From assembly GCF_003940805.1 (NCBI RefSeq), contig NZ_CP034328.1, positions 3,038,001 through 3,102,000 of the forward strand: a stretch of DNA of 64,000 nt, in the 5' to 3' direction. Origin of the DNA: Tabrizicola piscis (lineage in GTDB: Bacteria > Pseudomonadota > Alphaproteobacteria > Rhodobacterales > Rhodobacteraceae). Positions 53,550 to 60,619 of this stretch are shown one piece after another (the stretch's first letter is position 1; every line of letters begins with the position of its first letter). Both the position numbers and the translations under genes were made by a program. The notes under the pieces are model-generated. The model was not told the DNA's origin, made no database searches, and worked only from the letters and a program-made list of their open reading frames with translations.

Positions 53550-55076
53550 ATGTACGACGCAAATCATCTGATCCACCATCTGCGGGCATCTTCTGTCGGG
53601 CGTGATGACAGCGTGTTCGCCCTGACGCCTGGCGCAGGGACGGTGACATTTGGTGACCTGTTTGATCAGGCAGAACGTATCGCGGCGGCGCTGGTGGCAG
53701 CGGGATTGGCTCCGGGTGACAGGGTCGCCGCGCAAATTCAGAAAAGCACGACCGCCTTGGCGCTGTATCTGGGTACGGTCATGGCGGGCGGCGTCTTTCT
53801 GCCGCTGAACACGGCCTATACCGACGCTGAAATGACGTACTTCCTTGGTGACGCCCAGCCCTGCGTTCTGGTCTGCGATCCTTCATCCGTTATGGGTCTC
53901 GGCGACATTGCCCAAACCCAGGGGATCCGGGCAGTGTTCACGCTGGGTCCCGATGGCACGGGAACGCTGACCGAGGCGTCAGCACGCACCGGCTCGGGGT
54001 TCAGGCCCGTGCCACGCGGCCCGGACGATCTGGCCGCAATGCTATACACCAGCGGCACCACCGGTCGGTCAAAAGGCGCGATGCTCAGCCACGGCAACCT
54101 TGTGTCCAACGCCCTTGCCTTGGCCGAGGTCTGGCGGTTCAGCCAAATTGACGTGCTGATCCATGCCCTGCCGATCTTCCACACGCATGGCCTGTTCGTG
54201 GCAACGAACGTCTCGCTGGTTTCGGGGGCGTCGCTGGTCTTTCTGCCTGCCTTCGACCCGGATGCCATTATCGCCGCCTTGCCGCTGGCGACTGTATTGA
54301 TGGGAGTGCCTACCTTCTATGTCCGGCTGCTTGACCATCCGTCGTTGACGGGTGCGGCGGTGGCGGGGATGCGGCTCTTCATTTCGGGCTCAGCGCCGCT
54401 GCTGGCAGAAACGCACGCCCGGTGGAGACGGGCAACCGGCCATGCGATCCTTGAACGCTACGGGATGACCGAAACCAACATGAACACCTCGAACCCTTAC
54501 GACGGTCCCCGCATCGCCGGGACGGTCGGCCTTGCGCTGCCCGGAATCGAGGTGCGCGTCTGCGATCCCGCAACAGGCACACCATTGCCCAGCGGTCAGG
54601 TCGGCTCGATCGAGATTCGCGGGCCAAACGTATTCAAGGGCTATTGGCAGATGCCCGAGAAGACCGCAGCCGAGTTTCGAAAGAACGGGTTTTTCATCAG
54701 TGGTGATCTGGGATCACTGGACGCAGCGGGCTATCTGACGATCGTCGGCCGGTCAAAGGACCTGATCATTTCCGGCGGCTACAACATCTATCCCAAGGAG
54801 GTGGAGGATGCGATCGACTCCATCCCCGGAGTTCTGGAAAGCGCAGTCATCGGACTGGCCCACGCCGATCTGGGCGAGGTTGTCGCGGCAGTCGTCGTTT
54901 TGGCCAAGGATGCGGAACTGACCGAAGCAGCCATATTCTCCCGGCTTCAGGGCCAGCTTGCCCGGTTCAAGCAGCCTCGCGCGTTGTGGTTCGCGCCGTC
55001 GCTGCCGCGCAACGCCATGGGCAAAGTGTTGAAGAACGTCTTGCGTGACAAGTTCTCGGAAGCTTCGCGGCCCTGA
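53550..55076 (+). CDS. matB: Malonyl-CoA synthetase
   Basis: Activates malonate with ATP and CoA to malonyl-CoA in the cytoplasm; MatA then yields acetyl-CoA. It is 508 residues, the usual size. AMP-binding landmarks are 'LYTSGTTGRSKGAMLSH' near residue 170, 'HALPIFHTHGLFVATN' near 205, 'LERYGMTETNMNTSNPY' near 305 and 'FFISGDLGSLDAAGYLTIVGR' near 390, with the acylation lysine in 'RNAMGKVLKNVL' near the end. AAGGAAG precedes the ATG. Together with the TRAP importer it makes a complete malonate-utilisation set. Confidence 0.93.
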   Translation: MYDANHLIHHLRASSVGRDDSVFALTPGAGTVTFGDLFDQAERIAAALVAAGLAPGDRVAAQIQKSTTALALYLGTVMAGGVFLPLNTAYTDAEMTYFLGDAQPCVLVCDPSSVMGLGDIAQTQGIRAVFTLGPDGTGTLTEASARTGSGFRPVPRGPDDLAAMLYTSGTTGRSKGAMLSHGNLVSNALALAEVWRFSQIDVLIHALPIFHTHGLFVATNVSLVSGASLVFLPAFDPDAIIAALPLATVLMGVPTFYVRLLDHPSLTGAAVAGMRLFISGSAPLLAETHARWRRATGHAILERYGMTETNMNTSNPYDGPRIAGTVGLALPGIEVRVCDPATGTPLPSGQVGSIEIRGPNVFKGYWQMPEKTAAEFRKNGFFISGDLGSLDAAGYLTIVGRSKDLIISGGYNIYPKEVEDAIDSIPGVLESAVIGLAHADLGEVVAAVVVLAKDAELTEAAIFSRLQGQLARFKQPRALWFAPSLPRNAMGKVLKNVLRDKFSEASRP

Positions 55077-55427
55077 CCATTGTCACAGGCAGGCTTGGCG
55101 GCCTCAAGGCTGTTTGAAGAATGCTCCGATGGTGCCTTCCTGCGCCCGCCTCGCTCGGCGGTCGGGCAAATGTCCCCATTTGCTTGGCAACTATGCCGCC
55201 GCGACCGCCACCGATATGCCTCCGCCTGTCACTTGCAGATCACTTTCTACTGACAACGCCACCAATACTGCCGGTTGGGGTGCTTGGGTTGCGCAGAGGA
55301 TCAAAACTCTCTCTGACCGATCCTAGGGAACACTTTCGTGCCGAAACATCCCCTGTCTTTGGAATGGCCCAATTCGCATTCTCTTGTCACATTACACGAC
55401 AAGATAGATCGTTTTTTGGAGCACAAC
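55077..55427 (+). other. Intergenic region upstream of the organosulfur operon
   Basis: 351 bases with no supported gene; frames such as 55121-55549 lack a start signal and run into the flavin-reductase gene out of frame. The region ends with the dyad at 55382-55404 and the ribosome site TTTGGAG. No clear intrinsic terminator for matB was seen. Confidence 0.45.
55382..55404 (+). promoter_or_regulatory. Inverted repeat TCTTGTC-N9-GACAAGA, candidate operator of the organosulfur operon
   Basis: TCTTGTC (55382-55388) and GACAAGA (55398-55404) are exact reverse complements with a nine-base AT-rich spacer, 24 bases before the flavin-reductase start. Position and symmetry suggest a regulator site, perhaps for a sulfur-starvation regulator; no regulator gene is adjacent. 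Confidence 0.5.
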
Positions 55428-55979
55428 ATGTCTCTCCATATCGTCGGTTTTGCCGGCAGCCTAAGCCGCCCGTCGAAAGCCCGTTTGCTGATCGATCTGG
55501 TCACGACACGGGCAGCCGCTGCGCTGCGCGCTTCGGCCGCTACTTATGATCTGACTGACCTCCAGCCTGGACTAGGCACTGCCCAAACGCTGAGCGATAT
55601 CGAGGGTCCGCCGCGTGCAATCGTGGACTCGCTTCTTTCAGCCGATGCGCTAGTCGTGGGCAGCCCGGTCTACAAGGGCAGCTACACGGGGCTTTTCAAG
55701 CATCTCTTCGACCTGTTCGACCCTGCAGCTCTTGCGGGCAAGCCGGTGCTGCTGACTGCAACTGGCGGCGGTGAAAGGCACGCTTTAGTCATCGAACATC
55801 AGCTTCGACCACTGTTTGGCTTCTTCGAAGCGGTCACTTTGCCGACCGGCATTTATGCCTCAGGCGCGGATTTCAGCGACGGGGTACCCACCTCGCCCGC
55901 ACTTCTGGCGCGTATCGACCGCGCTATCATCCAGTTCCAGACTACGCTGCCGCACCGGCCTGCCGCTACCGCCGCCTAG
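55428..55979 (+). CDS. NAD(P)H-dependent FMN reductase (MsuE/SsuE type)
   Basis: A 183-residue flavodoxin-fold reductase that supplies FMNH2 to the monooxygenase encoded next. I chose the ATG at 55428 (MSLHIVGFAGSLSRPSKARLL) because TTTGGAG precedes it. 'GFAGSLSRPSKARLL' binds the FMN phosphate and 'ADALVVGSPVYKGSYTGLFKHLFDL' (near residue 80-105) is the MsuE/SsuE hallmark. Its position ahead of a flavin monooxygenase and an SsuABC importer fits growth on sulfonates or organosulfur compounds when sulfate is short. Confidence 0.9.
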   Translation: MSLHIVGFAGSLSRPSKARLLIDLVTTRAAAALRASAATYDLTDLQPGLGTAQTLSDIEGPPRAIVDSLLSADALVVGSPVYKGSYTGLFKHLFDLFDPAALAGKPVLLTATGGGERHALVIEHQLRPLFGFFEAVTLPTGIYASGADFSDGVPTSPALLARIDRAIIQFQTTLPHRPAATAA

Positions 55980-56056
55980 TCCAACCATCCTTCTCTGAAC
56001 CCCACGACCCGCTGTTCGGCGGGACCAATCCCGGCTTGACCGAAAGGACCCAGACC

Positions 56057-57415
56057 ATGCCCACCACTCGCAAAATCCGCCTTGGTGCTTTCCTTCCCGG
56101 CGGCGGCCAGCACGTCGCCGCCTGGCGCCATCCTGAGAGCCCCCCCGATGGTGCGACCAGCTTCGACCTTCACCTCAAGCTTGCGCAAGAGGCCGAGCGG
56201 GGGCTCTTCGACGCTTACTTCTTGGCCGACAACCTCTCGATCGCTTTCGGAGGCGGGATCGAGGGTGGCAATGCCAAGGTCGCGGGGTTTGAACCCGTTA
56301 CGCTCTTTTCCGCGCTCGCCCCCTTGACGAAAAACCTCGGCTTCATCGCTACCGCCTCCACGACCTATGAAGAACCCTACAACACCGCGCGTAAATTCGC
56401 GTCGCTCGACCTTATTTCTGGCGGGCGCGCGGGCTGGAATGTGGTTACGACCGCCACCGAGGCTGCGGCACACAACTTCAACCTCGACCAGCAGCACCCG
56501 CATGCCTTCCGCTACAAGCGGGCCGCAGAGCATGTGGAGGTGGTAAAGAAGCTTTGGGACAGCTTCGAGGATGACGCCTTCCTGCGGGACAAGGTGACGG
56601 GTCGGTTCTTCGATCCCGACAAGGTCCATCCCGCAGACCACAAGGGCGAGCATTTCAAGGTGCGCGGCCCGCTGAATGTCAGCCGCAGCGCCCAAGGTCA
56701 CCCGGTGATCGTTCAGGCCGGCCAGTCGGATGACGGCCGCGGCTTAGCGGCGGCAACGGCCGAGGTGATCTTCACGGCCCACCAAAAGCTGGACACCGCG
56801 CAAGAGTTTTACCGTGACATCAAGGCCCGTGCGCGCGGCTTCGGACGGAACCCCGACCACATCCTGGTCATGCCCGGCGTGTCCCCCTTCATCGGCCGGG
56901 CCGAGGCTGAGGCGCGCGAGAAGTATGATCGCTTGACCAGCCTTATCCTGGAAGAAGATGGCATCGCCCTGATCAAGGGCCTTACCGGTGGCACGCTGGA
57001 CCTGACCGGCGTCGATCTTGACGGACCGCTGCCGCCGGTGGAGCCGACCGAGGGGATGAAGTCGCGCCAAGCCCTCATCCGTCAGATTGCGGATGAGAAC
57101 GGCTTCACCATTCGCCAGCTTTACCAGCACGTTGCATCCGCACGGGGGCATTTCACTGTGGTCGGTACGCCGACGCAGATCGTCGATATCCTTGAAGACT
57201 GGTTCCAGAACGAAGGGGCGGATGGGTTCAACATCCTGCCGCCCTGGCTGCCGACCGGGTTGACTGACTTCGTGGACCTTGTTGTTCCGGAACTGCAGCG
57301 TCGGGGACTGTTCCGCACGGCCTACGAAGGCCGCACCCTGCGCGAAAACCTTGGCCTGCCTTTCCCCGAAAACCGTTGGGCGGTCGAGCGTCGCGCCGCA
57401 CACGCCGCGGAGTAA
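56057..57415 (+). CDS. FMNH2-dependent monooxygenase, NtaA/SnaA/DmoA family (bacterial luciferase-like)
   Basis: A 452-residue TIM-barrel oxygenase that uses reduced FMN from the upstream reductase to oxidise, and probably desulfurise, an organic compound. I chose the ATG at 56057 (MPTTRKIRLGAFLPGGGQH), preceded by AAAGGA. Family landmarks include 'DAYFLADNLS' near residue 52, 'STTYEEPYNTARKFASLD' near 105, 'ISGGRAGWNVVTT' near 125 and 'HPVIVQAGQSDDGR' near 215. The length fits the NtaA/DszA/DmoA group, not SsuD (about 380). Substrate is unknown; a sulfide, sulfone or sulfonate is suggested by the importer. Confidence 0.9.
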   Translation: MPTTRKIRLGAFLPGGGQHVAAWRHPESPPDGATSFDLHLKLAQEAERGLFDAYFLADNLSIAFGGGIEGGNAKVAGFEPVTLFSALAPLTKNLGFIATASTTYEEPYNTARKFASLDLISGGRAGWNVVTTATEAAAHNFNLDQQHPHAFRYKRAAEHVEVVKKLWDSFEDDAFLRDKVTGRFFDPDKVHPADHKGEHFKVRGPLNVSRSAQGHPVIVQAGQSDDGRGLAAATAEVIFTAHQKLDTAQEFYRDIKARARGFGRNPDHILVMPGVSPFIGRAEAEAREKYDRLTSLILEEDGIALIKGLTGGTLDLTGVDLDGPLPPVEPTEGMKSRQALIRQIADENGFTIRQLYQHVASARGHFTVVGTPTQIVDILEDWFQNEGADGFNILPPWLPTGLTDFVDLVVPELQRRGLFRTAYEGRTLRENLGLPFPENRWAVERRAAHAAE

Positions 57416-57419
57416 GCCC

Positions 57420-58262
57420 ATGACCTTCCAGAGCCTCGATACCTCCTCCCCATCGCGGCCTGTCGAAGTCCCCCCTGGTGCAATGATCCTGCGCCGGGGG
57501 GTGGCGGGTGCAGGCGAGATCATCCGCCGCTTCGGCCTGCTGCTGGGCTTCCTCGTCTTCTGGCAGATCGGCTCCACCTTTGGCTGGATCAACCCCACGG
57601 TCTTCCCGCCCCTAGACAAGATTTTGGCTGCCACCTGGACTGGCGTTGTCGGCGGAGCCCTGTTGGATGACATCGCGATAAGCCTGCAACGCTCCGGCCT
57701 CGCCTTTGCCGCCGCTGTGACCCTTGGCATCCCGATGGGCTTATTCATGGGCCAGATCCGCGCGGTCGAACAGGCGCTGGACCCGATCCTGCAGTTCTTC
57801 CGCCAAACCTCGGCCCTTGCCCTCTATCCGGTGTTCATCCTGCTTCTGGGTCTGGGCGAGGCGTCCAAAGTCTTCGTGATCTTCTGGGCTACCCTGTTCC
57901 CGATCCTGCTGGCCACCATCGGCGGCGTGAAGGAAGTGGACCGCAAGCTGATCGAGATGGCTGCCACCTTCGGCGCCTCGCGCGGCACGATCTTTCGCCG
58001 TGTGGTCCTGCCAGCGAGTGTGCCGTCCATCTTCGTCGGGCTTCGCCTGTCGGCCACGACAGCCCTACTTCTGCTGATCGCTGCCGAGATGATTGGCGCG
58101 AACAAGGGCCTCGGGTTTCAGGTGATGAATGCCCAATACAACTTCCAGATCCCGCAGATGTTCGCGGCGATCCTGCTTCTGGCGATCCTTGGCCTGTCAG
58201 CCAATGCCGCCCTTGTCACGCTGCAGCGCCGCCTGTGCCGCTGGGCCGACCTGAATCACTGA
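57420..58262 (+). CDS. ABC transporter permease, SsuC/TauC type
   Basis: A 280-residue membrane subunit. I chose the ATG at 57420 because it follows the monooxygenase stop directly; the frame is open from 57279 inside that gene. Six helices are evident. 'LIEMAATFGASRGTIFRRVVLPASVPSIFVGLR' (near residues 178-210) is the EAA loop. It belongs with the binding protein and ATPase downstream as a sulfonate/nitrate/taurine-type importer. Confidence 0.9.
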   Translation: MTFQSLDTSSPSRPVEVPPGAMILRRGVAGAGEIIRRFGLLLGFLVFWQIGSTFGWINPTVFPPLDKILAATWTGVVGGALLDDIAISLQRSGLAFAAAVTLGIPMGLFMGQIRAVEQALDPILQFFRQTSALALYPVFILLLGLGEASKVFVIFWATLFPILLATIGGVKEVDRKLIEMAATFGASRGTIFRRVVLPASVPSIFVGLRLSATTALLLLIAAEMIGANKGLGFQVMNAQYNFQIPQMFAAILLLAILGLSANAALVTLQRRLCRWADLNH

Positions 58263-58290
58263 CACCTCCCTCAAACCAAAGGAACCCATC

Positions 58291-59265
58291 ATGACCCTCT
58301 CCCTTCGCACCCTTGCCCTGTCCACCATCCTTGGCCTGTCTCTGACCCCGGCCTCGGCCGAAGTGACGATCCGTTATCTCGCCAGCCAAGGTGGGCTGAA
58401 CGCACACGAACTGGCCGCCGAACTTGGCTACTTCGACGGCACCGGCATCACGATTGAAAACGTCGGCTATGCCCAAGGCGGGCCAGCGTCCCTTGTCGCC
58501 CTGTCCGGAGGCAGCGTTGAGCTTGGCTCGGCGGCCACGGCTGCCGCGCTGAACTCCATCGCGGCCGGGAATGACTTCGTCGCCGCCTTCCCGTCAAATG
58601 GCATCAATGACGAGGCGCAGTCGATCTTCTACGTGCTGGACGATAGCCCGATCAAGACGATTGAAGACATTGTGGGCAAGACGATTGCCGTCAATACGCT
58701 GGGCGCACACCTGGACTACGTTGTGCGCGAGGCGTTGCACCAAAAGGGCCTTCCGGAAGACAGCGCCAACCTGATCGTCGTGCCGGGACCGCAGCTGGAG
58801 CAGGTTCTCCGGTCGGGGCAGGTCGATGTGTCCGCCTTCGGATACTGGCAGACCACCTTCACCGGTGCGGCGTTGCAGAACGGTGGGTTGCGGGCCGTGT
58901 TCGACGACACCGACGTGCTTGGCGAGATTGCTGGCGGCTTCATCGTGCTGCGCCGCGACTGGATCGAGGCACACCCGGAGGAGGCGAAAGCCTTCGTCGA
59001 AGGTTCAGTCAAGGCGTTGGACTTTGCCCGGGAAAATCCCGAGGAGACGAAAGCGATCTTCGCCCGCGTTCTGGCCGAACGGGGCGAGAACCCGGAGGTC
59101 GCGCAGTTCTTCGCAGGCTATGGCGTTCGCGCGGGCGGTCTTCCGGTGGAACGTGACGTTCAGTTCTGGATCGACGTGCTGGAGCGTCAGGGAACCGTCG
59201 AAAAGGGCAGGCTGGTTGCCAAGGACATCCTCTATGTAACGGGCGACAGCCCGGTCACCAACTGA
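58291..59265 (+). CDS. ABC transporter substrate-binding protein, SsuA/TauA type
   Basis: A 324-residue periplasmic receptor with a Sec signal peptide (MTLSLRTLALSTILGLSLT, cleavage near 'PASAEV'). The mature protein has the SsuA/NMT1 fold: 'GGPASLVALSGGSVELGSAATAA', 'GKTIAVNTLGAHLDYVVREAL' and 'VDVSAFGYWQTTFTGAAL'. It likely binds an alkane- or aryl-sulfonate or similar anion. It lies between permease and ATPase genes in a tight operon. Confidence 0.9.
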   Translation: MTLSLRTLALSTILGLSLTPASAEVTIRYLASQGGLNAHELAAELGYFDGTGITIENVGYAQGGPASLVALSGGSVELGSAATAAALNSIAAGNDFVAAFPSNGINDEAQSIFYVLDDSPIKTIEDIVGKTIAVNTLGAHLDYVVREALHQKGLPEDSANLIVVPGPQLEQVLRSGQVDVSAFGYWQTTFTGAALQNGGLRAVFDDTDVLGEIAGGFIVLRRDWIEAHPEEAKAFVEGSVKALDFARENPEETKAIFARVLAERGENPEVAQFFAGYGVRAGGLPVERDVQFWIDVLERQGTVEKGRLVAKDILYVTGDSPVTN

Positions 59266-59275
59266 GGCCGGGGCA

Positions 59276-60046
59276 ATGACCCTGTTTGAAACAACCCGTC
59301 GTGGAGAGGTCACCGTGCGTGACCTCTCCAAATCCTTCACGCTGAACGGCCAGCGTTTGAATGTCCTGCGCAACCTGCAGCTTGATGTGCAGAGCGGTGA
59401 AGCGCTGGCGATCGTCGGCCCATCCGGCTGCGGCAAGACCACGCTTCTGCGCGTGCTTGCTGGACTGGAAAGCCCCGACAAGGGAGAGGTGCTGATCGAC
59501 GGCCATCCGGTGCAGGGCGTCGGCACCGAGCGGGCGATCATTTTCCAGGAGCCGCGCCTGCTGCCTTGGCTCACGGTTTTGGGAAACGTGGCATTCGGCC
59601 TGCAGGTTCGCGGAAAGCCGCGCGAAAGTGCCGAAGCCCGCGCGCGCCACTATATCAGCCTCGTCGGCCTGGCCGAGTTCGAGAGCGCCTTCCCCCGTCA
59701 ATTGTCGGGCGGTATGGCACAACGCGTAGGCATCGCGCGCGCCTTGACGGTGCAACCCGAGATCCTCCTGCTTGACGAACCGCTCGGAGCGCTAGACGCG
59801 ATGACAAAGCTGACCATGCAAGAGGAACTGTCGCGCATCTGGCGCGAGGAAAAGGTGACTATGATCCTTGTCACGCATGATCTGGAGGAAGCCATCTACC
59901 TCGCGGATCGTGTGCTGGTTCTGCCCAAAGAAAAGGGCGACATCCCCCGCCTGATTGACGTGAGTCTCCCAAGGCCAAGAGATCGCAGCCACGCGCGCTT
60001 CGTCGAGATGCGGCGGAGCCTGATGGCGGAATTTGGTTTGAACTAG
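59276..60046 (+). CDS. ABC transporter ATPase, SsuB/TauB type
   Basis: A 256-residue cytoplasmic ATPase driving the importer above. Walker A 'GPSGCGKTTLL', Q-loop 'IFQEPRLLPWLTVLGNV' (the 'RLLPW' is typical of SsuB/TauB), signature 'LSGGMAQRVGIARAL', Walker B 'ILLLDEPLGALD' and switch 'LVTHDLEEAIYLADRV' are all intact. It is the last gene of the operon. Confidence 0.93.
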   Translation: MTLFETTRRGEVTVRDLSKSFTLNGQRLNVLRNLQLDVQSGEALAIVGPSGCGKTTLLRVLAGLESPDKGEVLIDGHPVQGVGTERAIIFQEPRLLPWLTVLGNVAFGLQVRGKPRESAEARARHYISLVGLAEFESAFPRQLSGGMAQRVGIARALTVQPEILLLDEPLGALDAMTKLTMQEELSRIWREEKVTMILVTHDLEEAIYLADRVLVLPKEKGDIPRLIDVSLPRPRDRSHARFVEMRRSLMAEFGLN

Positions 60047-60167
60047 GGTCAGGACCGCGCGATTCTGTGAGGGCGGCGGCGCGCATTCGCTTTTTTGTGT
60101 TGCGATTTTGGAAGTGGCGCTCTGTCGAAACGTGGATGTGGGCCGTGGCATGGAATGAGGCTAACAC

Positions 60168-60360
60168 CTAAAACTTTCGCATGCGTCGGAACCGCAACAT
60201 CGCCCACTCTCGTCGTCGGAACGGCAGGTGCGAGTTCTCGGCCCGGTTGTTGAGCCAAAGTCCCATCTCGCGATCATCGCCGCGCTAATCTCGATGCCGC
60301 TCGTGCAAGAGATCCTCCACATTGCGCAGCGACGGAAGAGGCGGATGTAGATCATCACTG
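60168..60360 (-). pseudogene. Remnant of an IS6-family transposase
   Basis: The minus strand from 60254 to a TAG at 60168 reads 'LNNRAENSHLPFRRRE' and then 'AMLRFRRMRKF', the well-known C-terminal core of IS6/IS26-type transposases. Just upstream (about 60350-60285) the frames mix to give 'LRNVEDLLHER' and 'GIEIS', the N-terminal part of the same family. The central DDE region is missing and the pieces lie in different frames, so this is a decayed, internally deleted copy. No terminal inverted repeats were identified. The remaining gap (60047-60573) holds no intact gene; a 17-codon frame at 60441-60494 has a good GAGGAG site. Confidence 0.7.
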
Positions 60361-60573
60361 CTAGGCGGATGACACTGGGCTCGATTTAGAGCAGCGGGAA
60401 GGGAGCGTTTTGCCACGCAGGCAACTTGCAGAGCGGACTGTCACGAGGCACGCGATGTTCCTTTGACAGCACTCTTGAAGGCAATCTTCGCCATCACTCG
60501 CTCCTCGCGCAAAGGACCGAAGCCAATGCGGAAGGGCAGCAGGGCTATGGGTTGAGCGGAAGCGGCAAGAAAG

Positions 60574-60594
60574 CCCCGGGCGCATCGCCCGGGG
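60574..60594 (-). terminator. Terminator of the phytase-like gene
   Basis: CCCCGGGCG-CAT-CGCCCGGGG is a perfect 9-bp stem with a three-base loop, 26 bases beyond the minus-strand stop, followed on that strand by the pyrimidine-rich CTTTCTT. This is a probable intrinsic terminator. Confidence 0.75.
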
Positions 60595-60619
60595 ACCGTT
60601 GTCTTCGGTAGGATTGCTG

